NCBI GenBank assembly: GCA_035555315.1
Contig: DATMGU010000061.1
Coordinates: 1-41,439 of the forward strand
Length of the DNA: 41,439 nucleotides
Direction: 5' to 3'
From: DATMGU01 sp035555315
GTDB lineage: Bacteria; Pseudomonadota; Alphaproteobacteria; ATCC43930; CGMCC-115725
Both the position numbers and the translations under genes were made by a program. The notes beneath the pieces were generated by a model that saw only the letters and a program-made list of their open reading frames with translations, was not told the origin of the DNA and made no database searches. Position 1 is the stretch's first letter. Each line of letters starts with the position of its first letter. Shown here piece by piece: positions 23,499 through 31,949 of this stretch.

Positions 23499-24011
23499 CT
23501 ATCGGCTGGTGTCGATCACGCGCGCGAAGGGATGGGCGAGCAGCCCGGCCAGCGCCGCGACTTGCGCCAGAGCGGCCTCGTCGTAATGCCCCTCCACGTC
23601 GAGCAGGTTCATCGTGCCGAGCACGCGGCCAAACGCCACGATCGGGATGTTGATGACCGAACGTAGGCCCAGGCTCTCGATCAGCGCGTGATCGGGAAAC
23701 GCCCATTCGATCGCGGCGCGGTCGCGGCCGAGATAGGGCCGGCGCTGGCGCAAGACCAAATCGCCCCAGGGCGTCGGCCCCATGCGCTTGCGCCCGGTCA
23801 GCGGATAAGCCACCGGGTTGGAGCTATAGATCCGTTCGACCATGGCATCGTCGTCGCAGACCACCAGCAGGGTGAACAGCCGATGGCCGACCAGGCCGGC
23901 GGCGGTCGCGTCGAAGGCGCGAAAGAACGCGGCTTCGTCGGCGGCATCGGCCAGCGCCTTGGTAAGGTCGGTGAGGGCGGCGGAGAGTTTGTCGGTCATG
24001 GGATAGCTCAT
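23499..24011 (-). CDS. GAF-domain protein encoded within the liv operon
   Basis: A 170-residue single GAF domain (GDLVLRQRRPYLGRDRAAIEWAFPDH, then ESLGLRSVINIPIVAFGRVLGTMNLLDVEG typical of GAF core strands). No output domain (kinase, cyclase, HTH) is attached and no Cys-based methionine sulfoxide reductase motif was seen. Its start overlaps the livM stop (ATGA), so it is co-translated with transport genes, followed by tetR. It may sense a small molecule linked to the transported substrate; this is inference from position alone. Confidence 0.85.
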   Translation of the reverse strand: MSYPMTDKLSAALTDLTKALADAADEAAFFRAFDATAAGLVGHRLFTLLVVCDDDAMVERIYSSNPVAYPLTGRKRMGPTPWGDLVLRQRRPYLGRDRAAIEWAFPDHALIESLGLRSVINIPIVAFGRVLGTMNLLDVEGHYDEAALAQVAALAGLLAHPFARVIDTSR

Positions 24012-24907
24012 CGGATGGGGGCCTTTTGGCTGCGTTCGGGAAACAGGCCCGCCGGCTTGAAGCGCAGCAGCAGCAGGAGGGCGAGGCCGACGGCGATTTC
24101 GCGTAGAGAGGCCGCCTGGACGGCGGAAATGCCGGGGGCGAGTGCCGCGGCGAACCGGGTGCCTTCGACGAACACGATCAACCCATAGGCGCCGACGAGC
24201 GCGCCCAACGGCCGCGCATTGCCGCCGGCGGTCACCGCCAGGAAGACATAGATGGTGATCAGCGGCTCGAACATATCGGGGGCGATATAGGAGGTGTAAT
24301 GGCCGTAAAGCGCGCCGGCCAGGCCGGCGATCGCGGCGGCGATGCCGAACGCCTCCGCCTTGATCCGCGTCACCGGCTTGCCGGCGACGGCCGCCACCGT
24401 CTGATCCTCGCGGATCGCCCGCAGCGCACGGCCCCAGGGGGAGGATATCAGCCGGTTGAGCGCCGCCAGGGCCAGCAGCGCCAGCACGGAGACCAACACC
24501 AGGTACAGCCCGTTGAAACCGGCGCCGAGGTCGCGTGGAAACGGGCTGGGGATGCCGGAAATACCGTCGCTGCCGCCGGTCAGCCAGACCTCGTTGGCGG
24601 CGACCAGGCGAATCGTCTCGGCAAAGCCCAGCGTCACCAAGGCGAGGTAGTCGTCACGCAGGCGCAACGTCGAGATGGTGACGACCAGGCCGGCGACGCC
24701 GCCGGCGACGATCGCCGCCAAGAGCCCGACCGGCACCGGTGCGCCGCCCCATTTGGTCAGCATGGCCGAGGCATAGGCGCCGAGAGCGAAGAACCCGGCG
24801 AGCCCCAGATTGACCATGCCGGTGACGCCCCAGGACAGCATCAGGCTTTGCGCCAGCAGCGCGTAGATGCCGCCCAACACCAGGATGAAACCCAGATAAT
24901 TCAGCAT
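24008..24907 (-). CDS. livM: Branched-chain amino acid-type ABC permease LivM
   Basis: A 299-residue inner-membrane permease with about eight hydrophobic segments. Family marks are GVTGMVNLGLAGFFALGAYASAML near the N-terminus, DYLALVTLGFAETIRL and GRALRAIREDQTVAAVAGKPV, the cytoplasmic coupling loop that meets the ATPases. It is 4 bp downstream of livH (24912) in the same orientation. Together with LivH it forms the membrane channel. Substrate may be amino acid-like or an aromatic or amide compound, as is common in this family. Confidence 0.94.
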   Translation of the reverse strand: MLNYLGFILVLGGIYALLAQSLMLSWGVTGMVNLGLAGFFALGAYASAMLTKWGGAPVPVGLLAAIVAGGVAGLVVTISTLRLRDDYLALVTLGFAETIRLVAANEVWLTGGSDGISGIPSPFPRDLGAGFNGLYLVLVSVLALLALAALNRLISSPWGRALRAIREDQTVAAVAGKPVTRIKAEAFGIAAAIAGLAGALYGHYTSYIAPDMFEPLITIYVFLAVTAGGNARPLGALVGAYGLIVFVEGTRFAAALAPGISAVQAASLREIAVGLALLLLLRFKPAGLFPERSQKAPIR

Positions 24908-24911
24908 CGGT

Positions 24912-25766
24912 TCAGGCTCGCCGGGCGCCGAGCAACCCGCTCGGTCGGAAGGTCAGCACCAGCAGGATCACCAGAAAACCGCTGGCGGTGCGGTAGGTCG
25001 GCGCCAGTTCCAGCACGGTCAGTTCCTCGACCAAGCCGATCAGCATCGCGCCGAGGACGGCGCCGGGGATCGAGCCGAGGCCGCCCAGCACGGCGGCCGC
25101 GAAGACCGATAGCACCAGGCGCGGACCGGTCAGCGGCTCGATCGAGGTGTCGAGACCGATCAGGGTCCCGCCCACCCCGCATAACCCGCCGCCGATCAGC
25201 ACGGCGATCAGCGCCACACGCTCCGGATCGACGCCCTTCAACCGGGCGAGATCCGGGTTGTCGGCGACCGCGCGCATCGATCGGCCGAGCCAGGTTCGCC
25301 GCAGGAACAGCCAGAGCAGGATCATGGTGACCAGGGCGATGACGACATTGTCGATCTGCTGCGGGCCGATCCGCAGTTCGCCGATGCGCAGGTCGCGGGC
25401 GATCGGCAGGTCGAAATTGCGCAGATCATTGCCGAAACCGAAGCGCAGCAGGTTCTCCAGGATGAGGCCGATGGCGAGCGAGGCGATCGCCATCATCAGG
25501 GCGCCGGCCTGCGACAGCGGACGGATCGCCACCCGCTCCGCCAGGGCCGCGACCATGCCGGCGATCAGGAAGGCGGCGGCGAAGGCGGCGGGCAGCGGCC
25601 AGCCCCATTGGCTGTTGACCAGCCAGCCGGCATAGGCGCCGACCGAGGCGAGCGCCCCGATCGCGAAGTTCGGATAGGCCAGCACCGAGAACATCGCCGA
25701 AAAGCCGATCGCCGGCACCGCCAGCAGGCTGCCGGCGATGAGCCCGTTGACCAGGGTCTGCAACAT
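24912..25766 (-). CDS. livH: Branched-chain amino acid-type ABC permease LivH
   Basis: A 284-residue permease beginning LQTLVNGLIAGSLLAVPAIGFS, the standard LivH start, with several transmembrane segments and the coupling motif RSMRAVADNPDLARLKGVDPERV. It lies between livK (17 bp gap) and livM. The C-terminus FRPSGLLGARRA matches the family ending. It is the first membrane component of the heteromeric LivHM channel. Confidence 0.94.
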   Translation of the reverse strand: MLQTLVNGLIAGSLLAVPAIGFSAMFSVLAYPNFAIGALASVGAYAGWLVNSQWGWPLPAAFAAAFLIAGMVAALAERVAIRPLSQAGALMMAIASLAIGLILENLLRFGFGNDLRNFDLPIARDLRIGELRIGPQQIDNVVIALVTMILLWLFLRRTWLGRSMRAVADNPDLARLKGVDPERVALIAVLIGGGLCGVGGTLIGLDTSIEPLTGPRLVLSVFAAAVLGGLGSIPGAVLGAMLIGLVEELTVLELAPTYRTASGFLVILLVLTFRPSGLLGARRA

Positions 25767-25783
25767 GGCGGGGTGATCGGCGG

Positions 25784-26989
25784 TCAGGCGATCTTCACCA
25801 AGGTCAGCTTGCCGTCGACGACCTTCTCGTAGCGGAAACTGGCGTTGGTGATGTCGCCTTCGGGGGTGAAGCGGCAGGGGCCGGAAGCGCCTTGGTAATC
25901 GATCGGCTTGCCCGCCGCGATCAGGCGCAACCCATCGACGGCGTTGTCGACCTTTTCGCCGCCGGTCTCCGAGACTTGGTGGATGGTCTCGCGGATGGCG
26001 GTGCCGGATGCCTGCTTCGCTTTGGCGACGGCGAGCGTGATCAGGTTCACATGATCATAAATCTGGCAGGTATAGGGATCGGGAGCGGTGGTCTTCACCA
26101 TCTCGGCGACCTTCTGATAGCCGCCGCTGCCGGCGGCCGGCGACGGCGACAGCGCATAGGCGCCGTTCGACACGTCCGGCGGCAGCGCTTCCAGCAGCTT
26201 CTGGTTGATCGCATAGCCGAAGCCCAGGACCTTGCCCTTGAAATCGGCCCGGAACAGGTCCTTCAGCAGTACCGAGGTATCCGGCGTATAGCCGCCGGCG
26301 ACGATAAGGTCGGGCTTGAAGCGGATCGCCTGGTCGACCTCGGTGCGCAAGGTCGGCTTCTTGTCGTCATAAACCAGCAGCTCGATGCTGCCGCCGGCCT
26401 TATCGACGACGGCCTTCATGCTCTGGAACTGGGACTGGGTGAATGGCGTCTGCGGCGCCATGACGAAGATCCGCTTGGCGCCCAGTTCGAGCGCGAATTC
26501 GCCGAATTTACGGCCCTGTAGCGTCGTGTTCGGCTGGGTGCGGATGAGATAGCCCTGATGCGGTAGCAGGGTGATCGAATCCGCCCCCGAGGTGGTGGTG
26601 AGGAAGGTCTTGCTCTCCCAGCAGAGCGGCGCCACGGCCGTGGTGACGGTCGAGGCCCAGGTGCCCATGATGGCGATGACCTTGTCGATATCGATCAGCT
26701 TGCGCGCCGCCGCGACGCCGGCCTCCGGATTGGTCTGGTCGTCTTCCGAGGTGAGCAGCAGCTGTTGGCCGAGCACGCCGCCCGCCTTGTTGATCTGTTC
26801 GATCGTCGCCTTGGCGCAGGTCACCATGACCGGCCCATAGGGACCGCCGGCACCGGTCAGCGGTGTCAGCGTACCGAGCCGGATCGGCGCTCCTTGCGCG
26901 CGCAGGATGGCCGGTGCGCCCAAGCCGGCGGTGGCCAGGGCGGAGGTACCGATCAGGAATTTGCGGCGGGTGGTCGCGAAGGTGCTCAT
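25784..26989 (-). CDS. livK: Liv-type periplasmic substrate-binding protein
   Basis: A 401-residue extracytoplasmic binding protein. The N-terminus has a twin-arginine-like signal (TTRRKFLIGTSALATAGLGAPAILRAQG) with the likely cleavage near residues 31-33, then the ligand domain IRLGTLTPLTGAGGPYG and KLIDIDKVIAIMGTWAST typical of Leu/Ile/Val-binding homologues. The frame is open far upstream within livF; the ATG at 26989 overlaps the livF stop and begins the signal. Delivers ligand to LivHM. The Tat-type signal suggests folding before export, which is known for some SBPs. Confidence 0.93.
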   Translation of the reverse strand: MSTFATTRRKFLIGTSALATAGLGAPAILRAQGAPIRLGTLTPLTGAGGPYGPVMVTCAKATIEQINKAGGVLGQQLLLTSEDDQTNPEAGVAAARKLIDIDKVIAIMGTWASTVTTAVAPLCWESKTFLTTTSGADSITLLPHQGYLIRTQPNTTLQGRKFGEFALELGAKRIFVMAPQTPFTQSQFQSMKAVVDKAGGSIELLVYDDKKPTLRTEVDQAIRFKPDLIVAGGYTPDTSVLLKDLFRADFKGKVLGFGYAINQKLLEALPPDVSNGAYALSPSPAAGSGGYQKVAEMVKTTAPDPYTCQIYDHVNLITLAVAKAKQASGTAIRETIHQVSETGGEKVDNAVDGLRLIAAGKPIDYQGASGPCRFTPEGDITNASFRYEKVVDGKLTLVKIA

Positions 26990-27741
26990 GGGTGGGGTGC
27001 TCCGTTGCTCTGATGACGGGCTGTCGGGCGGCGGTCGCCGCCGAGAAATAGTCTGCGGATGTCCGGATCGTCGGCGAGGATTTTGCCGGTGCCCTCGGCG
27101 CGGTTCGTGCCGTCGACCAGGACATAGCCGCGATCGGCGCAGTTCAGCGCCTGCAACGCGTTCTGTTCGATCATCAGGATACCGACGCCGCTCTCGGCGA
27201 TCGCGCGGACCGTGGCGAACAGTTCCGCCGCAGCCTTCGGGCTGAGCCCGGCGCTGGGCTCGTCCAGCAGCAGGATCTTCGGTTCGACCATCAGCGCGAT
27301 GGCGAGTGCCAGGATTTGGCGCTGACCGCCCGACAGGGTCCGCGCGAAGGCGGATTTGCGTTCGCCCAGCAGCGGAAACCGCGCCATCATCGCCCGGCGC
27401 CGCGCCGCCAAGCCGGAGCGGTCGAGAAAGCCGCCCATATCGAGGTTCTCCTGCACCGTCAGGCCGCCGAAGACATTGCGCTCCTGCGGCACCAGTGTCA
27501 GGCCGGCGGCGATGATCTGCTGCGGCGTCGCCCCCTGCAAGGCACGGTCGCCGATCCCGACATGTCCGGCCTTCGGCACCAGCAATCCGGCGATCAGTTT
27601 CAGCGCGGTCGATTTGCCGGCACCATTCGGTCCGATGATCACGACGAACTCGCCCGGTGCGACCGAGAGCGACACGCCCTTGACGATGTGATCGGCCGAT
27701 GGATAGCCCCCGACCAACCCTTCGACGATCAACCCGCTCAT
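26986..27741 (-). CDS. livF: Liv-type ABC ATPase LivF
   Basis: A 251-residue ATPase. Walker A is GPNGAGKST, the ABC signature LSGGQRQ, Walker B ILLLDEPSAGLSP, and the H-loop is in the NALQALN region (here MIEQNALQAL, as in LivF where Gln or Asn often replaces His). It overlaps livK (ATGA) and livG (ATGA), forming a tightly coupled block. One of the two ATPases energising LivHM uptake. Confidence 0.95.
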   Translation of the reverse strand: MSGLIVEGLVGGYPSADHIVKGVSLSVAPGEFVVIIGPNGAGKSTALKLIAGLLVPKAGHVGIGDRALQGATPQQIIAAGLTLVPQERNVFGGLTVQENLDMGGFLDRSGLAARRRAMMARFPLLGERKSAFARTLSGGQRQILALAIALMVEPKILLLDEPSAGLSPKAAAELFATVRAIAESGVGILMIEQNALQALNCADRGYVLVDGTNRAEGTGKILADDPDIRRLFLGGDRRPTARHQSNGAPHP

Positions 27742-28583
27742 CCGGCACCGCCCAGATAAGCATCCTGTACATCGCGGTTTTCGCGCACCGCGTCGAAGCG
27801 GCCTTCGGTCAGCATGCGGCCGGCGGCCATCACGATGATCCAATCGCTGATCTCCTCGATCAGCGCCATGTCGTGCTCGACGAACAAGAGGGTGATGCCC
27901 GATGCCGCCAGGCCGCGCAGATGCTCGCCGATCTCGCGGCCCAAGGTCGGATTGACCCCGGCGGTCGGCTCGTCGAGCAGGATCAACTTGGGTTTCGCCA
28001 TCAGCGCGCGGCCGATTTCCAGCAGCTTTTTCTGGCCGCCCGACAGCGCCGTGACCGGATTGTCGATGACTCGGGAGAGATTGAGGCGGGCGGCGATCGC
28101 CAGCGCATCCTCGGCCAGGGCCGCCTCCCGGTCGCGCGCCGCCCGGTTACCCAACAGGGCGGTCCAGGGCCGCTCCCCCGGCTGGTTCTGGCCGTACAGC
28201 ATCAGATGTTCGAACACGGTGAGCTTTGGGAAGCCGCGGGCGATCTGGAAGGTGCGGGCCAGCCCGCGCGCGGCGATCGTCTCGGGCGCGTTGCCGGTGA
28301 TTGGCAATCCGTCGAACAGGATCGCGCCGCGATCGGCGGGGTAGAGGCCGGAGACGACATTGAACAGTGTCGATTTGCCGGCGCCGTTCGGGCCGATCAG
28401 CCCGGTGATCCGGCCGGGCGCCACGCGGCAGGTGACGCCATCCAAGGCGCGCATGCCGCCGAATGACAGGGCCAGATCGGTGATCTCAAGAAGGGGAGCG
28501 GCATCGGGGGCGGCCGGACGATCGTCCATCGCCGCCGAGAGGGCGGGGCCGGTTTTCGATCGATCGTCGCCAAGGCCGAGCAT
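27738..28583 (-). CDS. livG: Liv-type ABC ATPase LivG
   Basis: A 281-residue ATPase, first gene of the operon. It has Walker A GPNGAGKST, the LivG-specific insert RTFQIARGFPKLTVFEHL, signature LSGGQKKLLEIGRALM, Walker B LILLDEPTAGVNP and switch histidine in FVEHDM. An AGGGGA precedes the ATG at 28583; an ATG at 28529 is an alternative closer to the fold start. The 163-bp gap upstream is shared with a divergent amidohydrolase, where the promoter must be. Confidence 0.95.
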   Translation of the reverse strand: MLGLGDDRSKTGPALSAAMDDRPAAPDAAPLLEITDLALSFGGMRALDGVTCRVAPGRITGLIGPNGAGKSTLFNVVSGLYPADRGAILFDGLPITGNAPETIAARGLARTFQIARGFPKLTVFEHLMLYGQNQPGERPWTALLGNRAARDREAALAEDALAIAARLNLSRVIDNPVTALSGGQKKLLEIGRALMAKPKLILLDEPTAGVNPTLGREIGEHLRGLAASGITLLFVEHDMALIEEISDWIIVMAAGRMLTEGRFDAVRENRDVQDAYLGGAG

Positions 28584-28603
28584 CTGACATCATCCCCTAT
28601 GCA

Positions 28604-28637
28604 AAAAACATGCTATCAGATAAAAACATACCAGCAA
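28604..28637 (-). promoter_or_regulatory. Putative livG promoter with 18-bp-spaced AAAAACAT repeats
   Basis: Minus-strand TTGCTG (28637-28632), 16 bp, then TAGCAT (28615-28610) resembles a weak sigma-70 promoter 27 bp before livG. AAAAACAT on the plus strand occurs twice (28604-28611, 28622-28629), exactly 18 bp apart, with TATCAGATA between, which could be a regulator site. The region is the AT-rich part of the divergent gap. Low certainty. Confidence 0.35.
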
Positions 28638-28746
28638 GTCTGTTGGTTTATGGCGCGATCCCGCTATCATCCGGCCGGCTTCTTGCACACCAGCGGCCAA
28701 GGCCGGCAATGCCCCTATGGGCGATCGCAGGTCGAGCCCGCGCAAC

Positions 28747-30003
28747 ATGGATAGCGCTCCTATGACCTCCTTCCTGTTCCATAACGGCCTTCTGCTCGAT
28801 CCCCGCCTCGATGCGCTGCGCGAGGGTGTCGAGGTGCTGGTCGAGGATAACCACGTCAAGGAAGTATCGGACCGGCCGATCCAGTCGGCGGGGGCGACGC
28901 GCATCGATCTCAAGGGCCGCACCCTGATGCCCGGCCTGATCGACGCGCATATCCATATTTTCCTCAGCGAGGTGAATATTCAGGCGCTGGAAAGCGTGCC
29001 GCTGACCCTGCTCGCCGCCAAGGCCGGCACCCTGATGCGTGACATGCTGGCGCGCGGCTTCACCTCGGTGCGCGACACCGCCGGCGGCGATCTCGGCATG
29101 AAGCTCGCGTCGGAGCAGCGGCTGGTCGATGGCCCCCGGCTGTTCATCTCGGGCATGGCGATCAGCCAGACCGGTGGGCATGGCGATTTCCGCCGGCCGA
29201 ACCAGACGACGATCGAATGCACCTGCTGCTCGGGCCTCTATTATACGACGCGGATCGTCGACGGCGTGTCGCAGATGATCCATGCCGTGCGCGACGAGCT
29301 GCGCAAGGGGGCGGACCAGATCAAGATCATGGCGTCGGGCGGTGTCGCCTCGCAAAGCGATCCACTGGACAGCCTGCAATTCCGGCTCGACGAGATCGAG
29401 GCCGCCTGCGAGGAGGCCTCGCGCTGGGGCAGCTATGTCGCGGCCCATGCTTATTCCGCCGAGGCGATCACACGGGCGGTCAGCTCGGGCGTGCGCACCA
29501 TCGAGCACGGCAATCTGATGGATGCCGCCGCGGCGAAACTGATGGCCGCGCGCGGCGCCTTCCTGGTGCCGACCCTGGTTGCGTATGATGCGATGCGCCG
29601 ACGCGGCCAGCAGTTCAGCATGTCGGAATACAGCCTCAGCAAGAACGCGGTCGTGCTCGATGCCGGCCTGCGCTCGCTCGAGCTGTGCCGCGCGGCCGGT
29701 GTGCAGATCGGCTTCGGCAGCGATCTCCTGGGGCAGCTCCAGGACGATCAGTGCCGTGAATTCCTGATCCGCAGCGAGGCGATGCCGGCGCAGGACATCA
29801 TCCGCTCCGCCACTCTGGTCAATGCCGCCATTCTGAAGCAGGAGGGCAAGCTCGGCGAACTGGTACCCGGCGCCTTCGCCGATCTCCTGGTCGTCGATGG
29901 CAACCCCTATAAGGATCTCGGCCTGTTCCAGGACCAGGGCGCTCATCTGCCGGCGATCATGAAGGACGGTCGGTTCTTCAAGAATCAGCTCGGTTCGCTG
30001 TGA
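28747..30003 (+). CDS. Metal-dependent amidohydrolase, prolidase-like (Xaa-Pro dipeptidase-type amidohydrolase)
   Basis: A 418-residue amidohydrolase-superfamily enzyme. Metal ligands are all visible: H68 and H70 in DAHIH, Lys193 (carboxylated in this group) in QIKIMASGG, H234 in AAHAYS, H254 in IEHGN and D326 in GFGSDLLG. This binuclear, Lys-containing pattern is typical of the Sgx9260/prolidase-like branch that cleaves N-acyl or X-Pro-like amides. An ATG at 28762 is an alternative start. It is divergent from the liv operon and followed after 21 bp by an ABC operon, so its substrate may be what one of these imports. The substrate is unproven. Confidence 0.9.
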   Translation: MDSAPMTSFLFHNGLLLDPRLDALREGVEVLVEDNHVKEVSDRPIQSAGATRIDLKGRTLMPGLIDAHIHIFLSEVNIQALESVPLTLLAAKAGTLMRDMLARGFTSVRDTAGGDLGMKLASEQRLVDGPRLFISGMAISQTGGHGDFRRPNQTTIECTCCSGLYYTTRIVDGVSQMIHAVRDELRKGADQIKIMASGGVASQSDPLDSLQFRLDEIEAACEEASRWGSYVAAHAYSAEAITRAVSSGVRTIEHGNLMDAAAAKLMAARGAFLVPTLVAYDAMRRRGQQFSMSEYSLSKNAVVLDAGLRSLELCRAAGVQIGFGSDLLGQLQDDQCREFLIRSEAMPAQDIIRSATLVNAAILKQEGKLGELVPGAFADLLVVDGNPYKDLGLFQDQGAHLPAIMKDGRFFKNQLGSL

Positions 30004-30024
30004 TCCGAGGCAACTGAGCGGGTC

Positions 30025-30849
30025 ATGGTACGGGGAAACACACCGGCGGAACGCTTGGCGCGGCTCGGCTTCGCCGTCGCCGTCGGTTCGGGCTTCGCGA
30101 TCATGGTCGGGCCGATCATCCTGGTGCTGTGGCTCAGCTTCTTCTCGAACGCGATCCTATCGCTGCCGCCGGACGGCTATTCGCTGCGCTGGTATCAGTC
30201 GATCCTCGGGCAGAAGCAGTTCATCAACGGCTTCATGCTGAGCCTGGAGGTCGCCATCTTCGCCACGTTCGGCGGATTGTTGGTCAGCCTGCCGGCCAGC
30301 TTCGCCCTGTCGCGCTTCGCGTTTCCGGGACGGGAGGCGGTCCTGCAATTGCTGATGTCGCCGCTGACCGTTCCCGGAATCGTCATCGGTTCGGCCCTCT
30401 ATCTCGCCTTCATCCAGTTCGAGATCGCGACCGATATTCCGGCCGCGGGCTCGCTCTGGGGGCTGGGATTCGGGCATATGCTGGTGACCATTCCCTGGTG
30501 CGTCCGGCTGCTGACGGCCAATTTGGTCGGCGTCGATCCGGCGATCGAGGAGGCGGCGCAGAGCCTCGGCGCGCGGCCGCTGGCGACGGCCTTCAAGGTC
30601 ACCTTGCCGATGGTCTGGCCCGGCCTCGTGGCGGCGGCTCTCTTCGCCTTCGTGGTCAGCTTCGGCAATCTGGAGATCTCGCTGTTCCTGATCGCCCCCG
30701 GTCAGACGACCTTGCCGATCGCGATCCTGCAATATCTGGAATGGAAGATCGACCCGACCATCGCCGTGGTCTCGACGATCCAGATCGCCGTCATCGGTAC
30801 GGGGCTGCTGGTGACGGACCGGTTCGTCAGCTTGACCAAGGTCGTCTGA
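30025..30849 (+). CDS. ABC transporter permease, spermidine/putrescine PotC-like
   Basis: A 274-residue permease with about six hydrophobic helices. The cytoplasmic EAA loop is IEEAAQSLGARPLATAFKVTLPMVWPG (about 173-199). It belongs to the binding-protein-dependent permeases of the Pot/opine group. It is the first transporter gene after the amidohydrolase, with the ATPase 3 bp downstream. Together with the permease at 33028 it makes the channel. Polyamine, opine or a related cation is likely; the family cannot tell. Confidence 0.9.
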   Translation: MVRGNTPAERLARLGFAVAVGSGFAIMVGPIILVLWLSFFSNAILSLPPDGYSLRWYQSILGQKQFINGFMLSLEVAIFATFGGLLVSLPASFALSRFAFPGREAVLQLLMSPLTVPGIVIGSALYLAFIQFEIATDIPAAGSLWGLGFGHMLVTIPWCVRLLTANLVGVDPAIEEAAQSLGARPLATAFKVTLPMVWPGLVAAALFAFVVSFGNLEISLFLIAPGQTTLPIAILQYLEWKIDPTIAVVSTIQIAVIGTGLLVTDRFVSLTKVV

Positions 30850-30852
30850 TCC

Positions 30853-31905
30853 ATGGCGACGGTCGCCCTCGACGGCATCACCAAACGCTACGGCGACGTC
30901 GTCGCGGTCGACAATGTCAGCCTCGACGTGGCCGAGGGTGAATTCGTCGCGTTGCTCGGGCCATCCGGCTGCGGCAAGACGACGACGTTGCGGATGATTT
31001 CGGGCTTCGCCGATGTCAGTGCCGGCAGCATCCGGATCGACGGTCGCGATGTCACGGCCGAGCCGCCCTATCGGCGCAACATCGGCGTGGTGTTCCAGAA
31101 CTACGCCCTGTTTCCCCATTTGACCGTGTTCGAAAACGTCGCCTTCGGCTTGCGCCGCCGCCGCATCCCGGCCGCCGATATCGCGTCGCGCGTGGCACGG
31201 GCGCTCGATCTCGTGAAGCTCGGCGAGTTCGCCGCCCGGATGCCGCGCCAGCTCTCCGGCGGACAGCAGCAGCGGGTGGCGATCGCCCGGGCGCTGGTCA
31301 TCGAGCCGGATCTGCTGCTGCTCGACGAACCGCTATCGAATCTCGACGCGAAGCTGCGTCACGCGGTCCGCCAGGAGATGCGGCGGCTGCAGCAGATGCT
31401 CGGCATCACGACGATCATGGTGACCCATGACCAGGACGAGGCGATGGCCATGGGCGATCGGCTGGTGGTGATGAATGGCGGCCGCATCCAGCAGATCGGC
31501 ACGCCGCAGCAGCTCTACCGCAACCCCGCCAATCTGTTCGTCGCCTCGTTCATCGGCCAGGCCAATGTGCTGACCGGCACGCCCCAGGCGGATGGCGCCG
31601 GGTTCGTGCTGCCGTCGGGGCTCGCCATCGCCTGCACCCGCTCCGTCGCCGGCGCGGCGCGGCTGATGATCCGGCCCGAGGCTTTGGAACTGGTGCCATC
31701 CGGCACCGCGGGGCGCAATATCTGTTCCGGCACGGTCAGCTTAGTGACTTATCTGGGGCCGTTTTGCGAGGTCACCGTGGATCTGATCGGCGGCGAGACG
31801 CTGATGGTGCAGATCGCTTCGGATCATCCGACCGCTTGGGCGGCGGGGCAAAGCGTCGGTGTCAGGATCGATCCCGCGGCCGGCGCCGGCCTGCCGCCGG
31901 AATAG
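30853..31905 (+). CDS. potA: ABC transporter ATPase, PotA-like
   Basis: A 350-residue ATPase: Walker A GPSGCGKTT (36-44), Q-loop VFQNYALFPH, signature LSGGQQQR, Walker B LLLLDEPLSNLDAKLR, switch histidine MVTHDQDEA, then a C-terminal TOBE-type regulatory domain (MIRPEALEL...). The layout matches PotA/FbpC ATPases. It drives uptake with the permeases on both sides. It starts 3 bp past the permease stop. Confidence 0.94.
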   Translation: MATVALDGITKRYGDVVAVDNVSLDVAEGEFVALLGPSGCGKTTTLRMISGFADVSAGSIRIDGRDVTAEPPYRRNIGVVFQNYALFPHLTVFENVAFGLRRRRIPAADIASRVARALDLVKLGEFAARMPRQLSGGQQQRVAIARALVIEPDLLLLDEPLSNLDAKLRHAVRQEMRRLQQMLGITTIMVTHDQDEAMAMGDRLVVMNGGRIQQIGTPQQLYRNPANLFVASFIGQANVLTGTPQADGAGFVLPSGLAIACTRSVAGAARLMIRPEALELVPSGTAGRNICSGTVSLVTYLGPFCEVTVDLIGGETLMVQIASDHPTAWAAGQSVGVRIDPAAGAGLPPE

Positions 31906-31949
31906 GGACGCGGCTGAGTGTGATGAACGTTAACAGGGAGACGAGGGCG

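Noticed and set aside
26990..27772. Extension of the livK frame into livF
   Set aside because: It would overlap livF entirely; the Tat-type signal peptide starts at 26989.
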